Source of the DNA: Daejeonella lutea
GTDB taxonomy: Bacteria > Bacteroidota > Bacteroidia > Sphingobacteriales > Sphingobacteriaceae
Length of the DNA: 64,000 nucleotides
NCBI RefSeq assembly: GCF_900168015.1
Contig: NZ_FUYR01000001.1
Span: 405,968-469,967, forward strand
Direction of reading: 5' to 3'
Shown: in pieces, positions 28,195 to 36,773 of the stretch
Numbering within the stretch: position 1 is the stretch's first letter
Layout of the letters: each line of letters starts with the position of its first letter
Program-made: the position numbers and the translations under genes
Notes under the pieces: model-generated
What the model saw: the letters and a program-made list of their open reading frames with translations, nothing else
Told to the model about the DNA's origin: nothing
The model's database searches: none

Positions 28195-28245
28195 AATATT
28201 ATTAACTTGGATTATTAAATGATTTCTATTCTGTAAAAAACTCAA

Positions 28246-29403
28246 ATGGGAAAAATTAGCCTTTTGGTTTGCTTGTTATTCTTGATTATTTCGAGGGCAC
28301 TTGCACAACAAAATGTCGATGGAGAGATAGTGATTAATCTCAATGCCATCAGCGGTATGCAATTCGATTTGGTGCGCTTCAATGTAAAGCCGGGAGTGAA
28401 AGTTAAAATCAACTTTACGAATACGGATGATATGGCTCATAATTTTCTTATAACAAAGCCAGGTTCAAGGCTGGATGTTGTTAACGATGCGCTTAAGCTC
28501 GAGGAAAAAGGACCGCAAATGAACTATATCCCGAAATCTCAGAATGTGCTATGGTCGATTCCGGTAGTTTCCACCAATCAAACTGCGACATTAACATTTA
28601 ATGCACCTAACCAGCCCGGTGCCTATCCGTATGTATGTACATATCCAGGTCATGGCTTTATAATGTATGGTGTAATGTACGTATCAAATGATGTTAACAT
28701 GCCGGACCTGCAAACGGATCAGAACATTCCACCATCCCGCCGCGAATCAAAAGCTGGGCAGGGCTTAGGGCCGGTGAAAGCCACCCCGCTTTCTGATGCA
28801 AAAGCACATCATGTCAGTCATCCTTACGATCTGGTTCCCCCATTTCTTTACCGAATTTTTATGGATGATTCCGGTCCGGCTTCTATTGCCGTGAGTTTAC
28901 CTCAGGATATTTCTTACTGCTGGGACACAGGTTCCTGCCGGCTTCGGTATGCCTGGACTGGTGGATTTCTGGATAATACAGCTATCTGGAAAGGCCATGT
29001 GGACGCCAATGCAAAAATATTAGGTACCGTTTTTTATCGTGAGGCCTCGGAGTATCCGGTGATAATAGGCAATTCTGACAAACAGGCGATTGCTGAGTTT
29101 AAAGGCTACAAGCTTATCGATAAGTATCCGGAATTTCATTATCAGTTGAATGGTGTCGATGTTTTCGAACTGATCAAACCAAAGAACGACGGGAATGGTA
29201 TCGTAAGAAACTTTCGCATACCAGATGCTGGCAATACCGTGTGGTTTTCAGGCAATTCAACTAATGCCTCCCTGGAACACAAGTCTTCTGCCGGAACATG
29301 GGTAGACGGCCGGTTAAAGCTAAGTCCGCAGGACGCAAAACAGTTCAGCATAACAACCACCAATTATTCGCTGCTATTTAATACACGGAGAAAGAAAAAA
29401 TGA
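28246..29403 (+). CDS. Exported azurin/plastocyanin-like cupredoxin with an extra C-terminal domain
   Basis: 385 residues. A signal peptide ends at ALA (20). Residues 25-147 are a blue-copper domain: His65 (DMAHNF) and the loop Cys131-TYPG-His136-GFI-Met140, with the exact C-x4-H-x3-M spacing of azurin. A linker (about 155-195) leads to a second domain (about 195-380) with SYCWDTGSCRLRYAWTGGFLD and FEGYKL-like strands, of unknown function but sometimes found beside sugar dehydrogenase propellers. It overlaps the next gene, a dehydrogenase-like propeller, by 4 bp (ATGA), indicating translational coupling. It is likely the electron acceptor for that enzyme in the periplasm. Confidence 0.85.
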   Translation: MGKISLLVCLLFLIISRALAQQNVDGEIVINLNAISGMQFDLVRFNVKPGVKVKINFTNTDDMAHNFLITKPGSRLDVVNDALKLEEKGPQMNYIPKSQNVLWSIPVVSTNQTATLTFNAPNQPGAYPYVCTYPGHGFIMYGVMYVSNDVNMPDLQTDQNIPPSRRESKAGQGLGPVKATPLSDAKAHHVSHPYDLVPPFLYRIFMDDSGPASIAVSLPQDISYCWDTGSCRLRYAWTGGFLDNTAIWKGHVDANAKILGTVFYREASEYPVIIGNSDKQAIAEFKGYKLIDKYPEFHYQLNGVDVFELIKPKNDGNGIVRNFRIPDAGNTVWFSGNSTNASLEHKSSAGTWVDGRLKLSPQDAKQFSITTTNYSLLFNTRRKKK

Positions 29404-30914
29404 TGAATTTAAAATTATGTCGGTTTTTACTTTTTGCTTTTTTGCTGGGAACCCAGGATCTGCATTCCCAAACCCGTGCTGAATCCTCCTATACTGTTCA
29501 AAACATCGCAATGCCCCACGGCCTCATGGCCGAGACCGGTGGACTGGCTTTTCTTCCTGACGGCCGACTGGCGGCCTGTTTCATCAGGGGGGAGCTGATG
29601 TTATATACTCCACAAACCAAAGAATGGAAAGTCTTTGCAACGGGTTTACATGAACCACTGGGTATTCATGCGGTTAGTAATTCGGAATTTATTGTGATGC
29701 AAAGGCCCGAACTCACACGTATCAGGGATACTGACAGTGATGGTGTAGCTGACCATTATGAAACCCTGACAGACGATTTCGGGATTTCTGGGAATTATCA
29801 TGAATTTAACTATGGCCCCGTTCAGGATGCGAAGGGCAACCTTTATATCGCACTGAATACGGCATCACAGGGCGGAAGTGTCCGCCCGGAAGTGAGAGGC
29901 CCATTGAACCCTTTAGGTCGCGATATGACACAAGGAATTTATGAAATGTATTCTGTAGTGCCTTATCGGGGATGGGTCATGAAACTGCCGGCAGGAGGTG
30001 GCAAACTGCAGCCTTATGCTTCGGGTATGAGATCTCCGAATGGAATGGGCTTCGATCTGAAAGGAAATTTGTTTGTTACAGATAACCAGAGCGACTGGGT
30101 TGAAACAAGTACATTATATCACGTTAAGGAAGGTAAATTTTACGGTCATCCGGCGAGTTTAGTTTGGCAAAAGGAGTGGGCTGGAAGAAATCCGTTTATT
30201 AGCCCGGTTGACGAACTTGACAAGATCCGTACAAAGGCTGCGGTTCTATTTCCGCAGGGCATCATGGCCAACTCACCCTCTCAGCCGCTTTGCGATATCA
30301 CCAAAGGGAAATTTGGGCCGTTTGCAGGTCAGCTTTTCGTCGGTGAAATGAACCGCGATCGTATTGTTCGCGTAATGCTTGAAACTGTTGCTGGCGAACT
30401 GCAGGGTGCCTCAATTCCATTTATCGATGGACAAGGCCTTAGGAAGGGTAATAATCGCCTGGCATTTGCCCCGGATGGCAGTTTATGGGTTGGGCAAATC
30501 GCGTTTGGATGGGCAGGTGATCAGGGAGTTCAACGAATCGTATTTAATGGGAATCTTCCTGCGGATGTGCAAATGATGAATCTAACTAAAAACGGTTTTG
30601 ACCTTACTTTTACTCAGCCTGTTAATAAAAGTCAGGCAATTGATGCGAATAATTATAGTTTCAGACATTATTATTATAAATATCAGCGCAAGGTGAAAAA
30701 TGCAGGCGCAGATGTCACTGACCAGCAGGATATTCAGACTGTTCCGGTTAAAAGTATTAAGATTTCACCCGATGGCTTGAAAGTCTCACTCGTGTTAGGC
30801 GAATTGAAGGCAGGTTATGTATATGAGCTCAAACTTGGAGATATCACAACGGCAAAGGGACGCCCGCTGGATAATAAATTGATCTGTTATACCTTAAATA
30901 ATCTTAAACCTTAA
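29400..30914 (+). CDS. Exported sugar-dehydrogenase-like beta-propeller
   Basis: 504 residues with a signal peptide ending LHSQ (about 24). The propeller (about 30-390) has GGLAFLPDGRLAACF, RIRDTDSDGVADHYE (a Ca-loop-like segment shared with the protein at 1856), GMRSPNGMGFDLKGNLFVTDNQ and FAPDGSLWVGQ, as in soluble PQQ-type glucose dehydrogenases and PVC membrane-bound dehydrogenases. Residues about 395-500 look like an Ig-like (SbsA-type) domain. It is coupled by overlap with the cupredoxin gene. Whether it binds PQQ, haem or nothing cannot be seen. The next gene begins immediately after its stop. Confidence 0.72.
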   Translation: MMNLKLCRFLLFAFLLGTQDLHSQTRAESSYTVQNIAMPHGLMAETGGLAFLPDGRLAACFIRGELMLYTPQTKEWKVFATGLHEPLGIHAVSNSEFIVMQRPELTRIRDTDSDGVADHYETLTDDFGISGNYHEFNYGPVQDAKGNLYIALNTASQGGSVRPEVRGPLNPLGRDMTQGIYEMYSVVPYRGWVMKLPAGGGKLQPYASGMRSPNGMGFDLKGNLFVTDNQSDWVETSTLYHVKEGKFYGHPASLVWQKEWAGRNPFISPVDELDKIRTKAAVLFPQGIMANSPSQPLCDITKGKFGPFAGQLFVGEMNRDRIVRVMLETVAGELQGASIPFIDGQGLRKGNNRLAFAPDGSLWVGQIAFGWAGDQGVQRIVFNGNLPADVQMMNLTKNGFDLTFTQPVNKSQAIDANNYSFRHYYYKYQRKVKNAGADVTDQQDIQTVPVKSIKISPDGLKVSLVLGELKAGYVYELKLGDITTAKGRPLDNKLICYTLNNLKP

Positions 30915-31874
30915 GTGCCGGGAAGTTCTTATTTAATAAGCAGGAGAGAATTCGCTATGCAATCCATGGTGACGGCAGCTGGAGTTGGCCTAGCGACTCA
31001 ACTAAAAGCCGAATCTGTGGGGATAAAAAACGGAATTTTTTCCGGCGGCGTTTATCCTTCTTACAACATAATGCAAGAAGTGCGAAGCTATCGAAAGATA
31101 GATGCCTATGCAAACGCTGTCCAAACTCCCGCACAGTTTGAAACTCAAATCCGACTTGCTGACCTCCTTAATATTGAGAAGCTAATTACAGCGGTGCCGG
31201 TGGCCAAAACCATGGGTTCCAGCCGCGAAGAGATCCGGGCTTATAATGACACCGTTGCCAATATTCTCAAAGCTTATCCGGGCCGGGTATTGGGGCAGTT
31301 CACCGTTAACCCCCTTGATTCTAAAACAGCATTGGAAGAAATCCGCAGATGCACAGATCTTGGGATGATAGGTATGAAATTATTCAATCACGTGAAAGTA
31401 AATCATCCTTCAGTGTATCCAATCATCGAAAAATTCATCTCTTACAACATGATCATACATATCCATGGTGAAAGCCAGTTAGGGGTTGGCGGATACAGGA
31501 TGAAATACGACGTTAAAAACAACCCGGGAATTTCCGTTCCGGAAGATTTTATAGAAATCGCTAAGAGATATCCCGAAGCAATGTTTCAATACGCACATAT
31601 TGGCGGCGGGAGCGACTGGGAGTACGCGTGTAAATGTTTCACTAATCAACCCAATATTTATGTCGACACAGGTGGCAGTAATAACGAAGCGTATCTGGTA
31701 GACTTTGCCGTACAATCGCTAGGTGAAGACCGCGTTTTTTTTGGATGTGACGGATCCTTCTACCAGGGTGTCGGGAAAATATTATCATCTGATATCACCC
31801 AACACCAGAAGAAAAAGGTTTTTTTTGATAATTATAATGAAGTTTTAAGGAAGTCGGGTAACGGCATCAATTAA
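30915..31874 (+). CDS. Tat-exported amidohydrolase-family protein lacking the HxH metal motif
   Basis: 319 residues. Begins with GTG directly after the upstream stop; the next ATG would cut the Tat motif SRREFAMQ (9-16). A TIM barrel of the amidohydrolase-2 type is evident from close similarity to the two following genes. The metal-binding HxH, present as DSHVHS and DSHVHV in its paralogues, is DAYANA here, and FFGSDNCYY is FFGCDGSFY, while MIIHIHGE and AHIGGG remain. It is probably catalytically altered or inactive, perhaps a partner subunit of the active paralogues. First of four tandem family members. Confidence 0.78.
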   Translation: MPGSSYLISRREFAMQSMVTAAGVGLATQLKAESVGIKNGIFSGGVYPSYNIMQEVRSYRKIDAYANAVQTPAQFETQIRLADLLNIEKLITAVPVAKTMGSSREEIRAYNDTVANILKAYPGRVLGQFTVNPLDSKTALEEIRRCTDLGMIGMKLFNHVKVNHPSVYPIIEKFISYNMIIHIHGESQLGVGGYRMKYDVKNNPGISVPEDFIEIAKRYPEAMFQYAHIGGGSDWEYACKCFTNQPNIYVDTGGSNNEAYLVDFAVQSLGEDRVFFGCDGSFYQGVGKILSSDITQHQKKKVFFDNYNEVLRKSGNGIN

Positions 31875-31914
31875 TAAAGACAGGGTCAGGAATGGATAAA
31901 GTTTTACAGAACTT

Positions 31915-32862
31915 ATGTCAGTAAACATCAATAGAAGGAAATTTGTAAGCAGATCGACAATGTCCTTAGCCGGGCTCATTGTTAGCGGCCCGGTATTGGA
32001 CGCAACTGAGTTCGGAGGCCATTCCGGCTTCATGCCGGCCTCCGCCCGTCCTTACGACTTAATGAAGGATGTGATGAAATATCGTAAGATCGACTCACAT
32101 GTACATTCTGATCTTTACGACGGTCCACCAGAAAACAATATTGCATTTATGGATAGGCTTGGGATCGAAAAGATGTTCATATCCAGACCTGTAACTAGCG
32201 GAGAAGGTACCCCAAAGGATTTTCGTCATTACAATGATCTGACCCTAAAAGCAATGAAGAAGTTTCCGGGGAGGCTTACCGGTCAGTTTACGGTCAATGT
32301 ACCATATCAGAAAGAGTCGTTAGAGGAAATACAGCGGCGCGTGGACCAGGGTATGGTTGGATTGAAAGTCTATACCCAGGTTAAGATCAACGATCCACTC
32401 TTTTATCCAATTATTGAAAAGATGATCAGCCTTAAAATGATCATTCACATGCATTCACACTGCCAGCTTGGTCTTGGAGGATATCGGATGAAATACGATA
32501 CGGGAATTCGTCCTAATACCTCTATTCCGGAAGACTTCGCGGATATTGCTAAACGATATCCGGAAGCCATGTTCCAGTACGCGCATATTGGAGGCGGTGG
32601 CGACTATGAATATGCATGTAAGATGTTTACCCATTTGCCTAACATATATGTAGACACATCGGGGAGTAATAATCCCGAGGGCATGGTAGATTTTGCTGTT
32701 AAGCAACTCGGTGAAGAAAGGGTGTTTTTCGGTTCTGACAACTGTTATTATCAGAGTGTTGGCAAGATCCTGGCGTCTGAACTTACAGAATCCCAGCGCA
32801 AGAAAGTTTTTTTTGAGAATTATAATAAGATATTGGAAAAGTCAGGTAATAGTATAAAATGA
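31915..32862 (+). CDS. Tat-exported amidohydrolase (amidohydrolase-2 type)
   Basis: 315 residues. NRRKFVSR (6-13) and a hydrophobic stretch form a Tat signal. All expected metal ligands are visible: HxH in KIDSHVHS (near 61), MIIHMHSH, QYAHIGGG and the Asp of FFGSDNCYY. Family enzymes act as hydrolases, lactonases or decarboxylases on cyclic or aromatic acids; a sugar lactone hydrolase would suit a locus with two sugar-dehydrogenase-like propellers. It lies 40 bp after the degenerate paralogue and 26 bp before the next copy. Substrate unassigned. Confidence 0.8.
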   Translation: MSVNINRRKFVSRSTMSLAGLIVSGPVLDATEFGGHSGFMPASARPYDLMKDVMKYRKIDSHVHSDLYDGPPENNIAFMDRLGIEKMFISRPVTSGEGTPKDFRHYNDLTLKAMKKFPGRLTGQFTVNVPYQKESLEEIQRRVDQGMVGLKVYTQVKINDPLFYPIIEKMISLKMIIHMHSHCQLGLGGYRMKYDTGIRPNTSIPEDFADIAKRYPEAMFQYAHIGGGGDYEYACKMFTHLPNIYVDTSGSNNPEGMVDFAVKQLGEERVFFGSDNCYYQSVGKILASELTESQRKKVFFENYNKILEKSGNSIK

Positions 32863-32888
32863 TCGTTTTGAATAAATAACAACTCGCT

Positions 32889-33875
32889 ATGTCCGAATTA
32901 TCACGTAGAAAATTTATTGCAGGTACCGCGGTATCGGCTGGTAGCTTGGCCCTTTCAGGTGGGTTGATGGCATTTAAAGAGCCTCAGCACTTACACCCGA
33001 CATCTGATACGGATACTCCGCGGGCTAAGTATGATATCATGCAGGATGTGGCGAAATACCGGAAATTAGATTCGCATGTTCACGTTAATCTAGCCAGCAC
33101 GGATGCGGAAGTGCAGAAAAAATATGCGGAAAGTCTGATCGATTATTCTAGACGACTGCAAGTTCAAAAACTTGTTCTATCAAACCCGGTAACCCGGCTT
33201 ATTAACGGAGTTCCGGACGGCAGCCCAGAGGCATTTATTCGCAATAACAACATCGTTCTGGCAGTGATGAAATTGTATCCGGAAGTACTAACTGGAAGTT
33301 TTACGTTCAACCCGGTGCATGCAAAAGAATCGATGGATGAGATCAAGCGATGTGTAGATCAGGGTATGACAAATGCAAAAGTCTACTATCAAACGAAGAT
33401 AAACGATCCTTCCTATTATCCTATCGTCGAGAAGATGATTGATCTCAAGATGATCATTCACTGTCATGCTGAAGTGCAAATAGGAGTTGGGGGGTATCGC
33501 ATGAAATATAATGGCTTTAAGCCCAAAAACGTATCGATTCCGGAAGACTTTGTTGATATCGCGAAAAGATATCCTGAAGCGATGTTCCAGTACGCACATA
33601 TTGGCGGAGGTGGCGATTGGGAATATATGTGTAAGGCATTGAAAAATAGCCCAAATGTTTATGTGGATACTTCAGGTAGTAATAATGAAGAGCATCTTGT
33701 TGATTTTGCTGTGGCACACCTTGGAGAAGATCGCGTGCTATTTGGATCCGATAATTGCTATTATCAAAGCGTCGGAAAGATCCTGGCTTCAAACCTGACT
33801 GAGACCCAAAAAAGGAAAATATTCTTTGAAAACTTTAATAACATACTAAGAAAAGGAGGCAGAAATGTTGATTGA
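32889..33875 (+). CDS. Tat-exported amidohydrolase (third tandem paralogue)
   Basis: 328 residues. SRRKFIAG (5-12) is a clear Tat motif. The barrel keeps KLDSHVHV, MIIHCHAE, QYAHIGGG and LFGSDNCYY, so the metal site looks intact. Compared with the previous copy it has a longer segment after HxH (about residues 68-90), which may change the substrate pocket. Its 3' end overlaps the next gene by 11 bp, suggesting coupled translation. The same lactone-type reaction is the simplest guess; the reaction is not proven by sequence. Confidence 0.8.
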   Translation: MSELSRRKFIAGTAVSAGSLALSGGLMAFKEPQHLHPTSDTDTPRAKYDIMQDVAKYRKLDSHVHVNLASTDAEVQKKYAESLIDYSRRLQVQKLVLSNPVTRLINGVPDGSPEAFIRNNNIVLAVMKLYPEVLTGSFTFNPVHAKESMDEIKRCVDQGMTNAKVYYQTKINDPSYYPIVEKMIDLKMIIHCHAEVQIGVGGYRMKYNGFKPKNVSIPEDFVDIAKRYPEAMFQYAHIGGGGDWEYMCKALKNSPNVYVDTSGSNNEEHLVDFAVAHLGEDRVLFGSDNCYYQSVGKILASNLTETQKRKIFFENFNNILRKGGRNVD

Positions 33876-34674
33876 TATAAATGCGTACGTTGGTAACTGG
33901 CCATTTCAGCAAATGAAATATAATACCTGCGAGCTCTTGCTGGACCGGATGAACAAATTTGGAGTGGATATTTCAGTGATCAGCAACCTCAATGGCATTT
34001 TCTACAAAAACACGCAATCAGCAAATGAGGAACTACACCAGGAAATCCGCTCGGCCAGAAAATTCAGTGATCGCTTTATTCCATTTGCGGTTATAAACCC
34101 AATTTATGCTGGGTGGAGGGATGACCTGGAAACATCTGTTAAAAAAATGGGTATGCGGGGAGTTAGGATTTATCCCAAATATCATGATTTTGGGATCACC
34201 GACCCGGCTTGTATAGAGCTCGTCAAACGTGTTCGCGATTACGGACTCCCGGTTGCATTCGAATATCGAATGGTCGACAGCAGGCAGCGTTCGTGGATGG
34301 ATATTGATTACGTTGTGGGAACCACCAAGCGTGAATGGAACCTGAAAGATATTCTGCCCATAGTCAAGGCTGTACCCGATGCAAAATATATGATCCTGAA
34401 CTATGCGAACGCAGCCGTGTTAACACCGGATGAGATGAATTTGGTTAAAACTGCCGATTTAATATTTGATACCTCCGGCAGAACGATAACTAATATGTCT
34501 GAATTTCTTAAGCTGTATGGCACCAACAAATTTGCCTTTGGAACTCATTCCCCAATCCTCGATTATTTAACAGGGCAGCTGAGGATAGAGTCTCTTCAAC
34601 CCTCGGAAGCGGATGAACGTGTAAAAGAGCAGCTCAGATCCGGTAATGCAAAGAAGATGTTAGGATTAAGTTAA
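33865..34674 (+). CDS. Short cytosolic amidohydrolase-like protein without metal ligands
   Basis: 269 residues, no signal peptide. Overall barrel pattern follows amidohydrolase-2 proteins (MLIDINAYVGNWPF, MGMRGVRIYPKYHDF, FGTHSPILDY), but the HxH is IDINAYVG and the AHIGG position reads NYANAAV. Metal binding as in the three upstream paralogues is therefore unlikely. It overlaps the preceding gene by 11 bp and ends the operon that starts with the cupredoxin. It may be a regulatory or structural relative, or use different chemistry. Confidence 0.72.
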   Translation: MLIDINAYVGNWPFQQMKYNTCELLLDRMNKFGVDISVISNLNGIFYKNTQSANEELHQEIRSARKFSDRFIPFAVINPIYAGWRDDLETSVKKMGMRGVRIYPKYHDFGITDPACIELVKRVRDYGLPVAFEYRMVDSRQRSWMDIDYVVGTTKREWNLKDILPIVKAVPDAKYMILNYANAAVLTPDEMNLVKTADLIFDTSGRTITNMSEFLKLYGTNKFAFGTHSPILDYLTGQLRIESLQPSEADERVKEQLRSGNAKKMLGLS

Positions 34675-34685
34675 AGCAGCTTAGG

Positions 34686-35585
34686 TTAAACATTAAAGCC
34701 TTTAATTACTTCATCAGATGTTGTCGTATAATGGCCGAACATCTCCAGCAATAGGATCGCACCATTTGTCTGTAACAATTCAGCCTGGGTTTCTTTATTT
34801 TCCATGCCTGTTGTGCAATCGCGAAGCAAAGTAACCGCATAGCCCCTGTTTGTCATCTGCGTCGCACCATAGTCGCGACTGATAATACAAGCATTGGTGT
34901 TAAACCCGGCGTAGAGCAAAAATAATATTCCTTTCTTTTTGCAATAGCGATGAAGTTCTTCCCCGTTTGCAACAACTGCCTCGTTTGCTTGCGGTATTAC
35001 TTTAGGATGGAATGTAAGTTCCGGCAATGCCCGCCTTTCAGCCTCGCGGGGTTCTGCAGGTCTTCCGAATGCTTTGTATGGTCCCGAACTATTACGAAAT
35101 TCAGCGGGCGGCCACGAATCAGCAGGCGGATTCATCTCTGACCTGGAAATGAGTTTAACCCAGTTAGGATGCTTCATTGCTGCCTCCGGAGAAGGTGCAT
35201 GGATTACCTGCATACCTTGATCTCTGACTTTAGCCAGCAGCGGCACATATTTCTCATTGATGATCTTTTCGGCCCGATCTTCCGTTTCTTTAATGTAATG
35301 CCGCTGCCAAACGTCAAGCAGAACCAATGCTGTTTGAGAAACCGGAAGCTTCCAGTCCAGGTTGGCGTAACGGGTATTTGTTTCCAGCCATTCCTGTCCA
35401 GGGTCCACATGCCATCTGTGATAGCGTGGCCTTAAGTGCAGGGTTTTTCCATCAGGAACAGCGGGCTGAGCTTTAGGGATATTTTGGCCCAGTGATTCAA
35501 AGGGCATTCCAATGCCAAGGGCGGTGCTCATCCCCGTTAAAGAAGATATTTTAATAAATTGTCGTCTTGAGTTTCCTTTTGTCAT
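34686..35585 (-). CDS. Tat-exported isochorismatase-family cysteine hydrolase
   Basis: 299 residues from ATG 35585; an upstream in-frame ATG at 35621 only adds a basic tail before the Tat motif SRRQFIKI (6-13). The isochorismatase fold shows ALVLLDVW (Asp91), the cis-peptide/nucleophile region AGFNTNACIIS (Cys233) and GYAVTLLRDCT; Lys195 is a candidate for the third catalytic residue. Family members hydrolyse amides (nicotinamide, biuret, N-carbamoyl compounds) or vinyl ethers. Exported forms are uncommon. It converges on the amidohydrolase operon with an 11-bp gap. A weak operator-like site precedes it. Confidence 0.8.
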   Translation of the reverse strand: MTKGNSRRQFIKISSLTGMSTALGIGMPFESLGQNIPKAQPAVPDGKTLHLRPRYHRWHVDPGQEWLETNTRYANLDWKLPVSQTALVLLDVWQRHYIKETEDRAEKIINEKYVPLLAKVRDQGMQVIHAPSPEAAMKHPNWVKLISRSEMNPPADSWPPAEFRNSSGPYKAFGRPAEPREAERRALPELTFHPKVIPQANEAVVANGEELHRYCKKKGILFLLYAGFNTNACIISRDYGATQMTNRGYAVTLLRDCTTGMENKETQAELLQTNGAILLLEMFGHYTTTSDEVIKGFNV

Positions 35586-35603
35586 TTGGCGGTATGTTCT
35601 TCT

Positions 35604-35623
35604 CTGCGGGTACCTACACAAGA
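35604..35623. promoter_or_regulatory. Weak operator-like site I before the isochorismatase-like gene
   Basis: CTGCGGGTAC.CTACACAAGA: the left half agrees with the operator half-site of sites A, B and G, while the right half is degraded (CTACACA for GTACACG). It lies 19 bp before the - strand start. It could be a weak ninth site or chance. Confidence 0.3.
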
Positions 35624-35689
35624 TAAGGGAAACATATAATTATTCCAATATTGCTTTACATTTTCGCGCCATAAAAGGATGTCTGCCCA

Positions 35690-36340
35690 TTATATATTTA
35701 CAATTCCCAGGTACTCACTATTTGAAATATATTGGCGGTCATCGGATACAAAAGCAATCCAGGTATGCCATTCACCCTTCACACCGGGTATTTCAAGTGA
35801 GTCACTACCTGCGGATCGTCTCGCACCGCTGCTGATCATCACCATGCTGGGATATTTGACCTGATAGGCAAGGAGCATCACCTGATCAAGCCATTCGGGA
35901 ACTATACGTTTACCTGAATCTGTATAACTCGAATTATCATCCCAGGTGAATATAATTTTCCCATCAACATGCTGTGCGGAAGCATTTTGAGCTCCCTCCA
36001 GAATCCCAGAACTAACCCGCGTTTTAGAATAATCCAACTCTCCATTGTCATTAAACGCGTTAAGCAAATTCCATGAACTGGCTGAATTATGAGCAGTATT
36101 CCCTTTCCGCCTGGCTTCAAGATGAAAACCAATTCGTATAAAAGGCATGATGTGTTTCAGAAAAGATTGCACCTGGGTAAATCTGCTTCGACTTACCTTT
36201 TGATCCGGTGATCCCTTTTTGTTTTTTGCCGATAGCCTGGGGATGCCTCTGATCACCCACTTGCCAAGCCGATAATATCCTACAAAGCTTCCTGCCTTTC
36301 CGCTGAAACCGCTGTTCGGTCCTCCTGATAGAATTCCCAT
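35690..36340 (-). CDS. DUF6266-family protein
   Basis: 216 residues if begun at MGILSGGPNSGFSGKAGSFVG (ATG 36340), the characteristic N-terminus of DUF6266; the 18-residue upstream extension looks spurious. The family is Bacteroidota-specific, often multicopy, without known function. Middle and C-terminal parts are beta-rich (GKIIFTWDDNSSYTDSG, GEWHTWIAFVSDDRQYISNSEYLG). No signal or membrane segment. It has no obvious link to sugar metabolism and separates the isochorismatase-like gene from the regulator region. Confidence 0.78.
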   Translation of the reverse strand: MGILSGGPNSGFSGKAGSFVGYYRLGKWVIRGIPRLSAKNKKGSPDQKVSRSRFTQVQSFLKHIMPFIRIGFHLEARRKGNTAHNSASSWNLLNAFNDNGELDYSKTRVSSGILEGAQNASAQHVDGKIIFTWDDNSSYTDSGKRIVPEWLDQVMLLAYQVKYPSMVMISSGARRSAGSDSLEIPGVKGEWHTWIAFVSDDRQYISNSEYLGIVNI

Positions 36341-36773
36341 AAGTATCTGTAAATGTTTAACATAAATATAATGAAAGAATAATATTGCCTCCAAATGTTA
36401 TTCAGTATTAATTCATATTTAACATACATTTAATACATATTTTATTCGTCATTAACTGTCATATATCCGACCAATATCCGACCAATACCCGACCAGTATC
36501 CGAACTATAATGCCTGCAATTAATCATCAGGTAATGTCAAGACATACTCCAATGATTGGTTATCGTCGGGTCTGTTGTATGGTGAAAAAAATGTTCTCGC
36601 GCCTCGGCAAAGCAAGCTTCCGAAAGAAATTATCAAAGACTTCGCCCATTTTCATTCTAAGTGGTTCGATATTATCGCAATGGGACAATAATCCTTTAGT
36701 CTTCAATTGATAATTATGAAAAACCAGAGATATAAGGTATTATTGTTGAACGTGTTAATGAAGCGAGATATTA
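36341..36773. other. 433-bp region between DUF6266 and the LacI-family gene
   Basis: AT-rich up to 36460, then four 11-bp direct repeats (36464-36507). An open frame from 36524 to 36691 lacks an ATG until its last codons but encodes a protein-like stretch (KTYSNDWLSSGLLYGEKNVL and on), possibly a gene relic. The operator motif of the locus is not present here, so the regulator gene may not be self-controlled through it. Confidence 0.4.
36464..36507 (+). repeat. Four tandem 11-bp direct repeats
   Basis: Units: TATCCGACCAA, TATCCGACCAA, TACCCGACCAG, TATCCGAACTA. The period of 11 bp is close to one DNA helical turn, so all copies face one side of the helix. The block lies about 270 bp before the LacI-family gene. 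It could be a regulator-binding array or a local slippage repeat. Confidence 0.8.

Noticed and set aside
36464-36507. CRISPR array
   Set aside because: Units are 11 bp with no spacers; no Cas gene present.
36510-36710. 66-residue open frame after the 11-bp repeats
   Set aside because: Composition is unlike a real protein (clustered Arg/Lys/Cys), and another frame of the same DNA looks more protein-like, though without a start.
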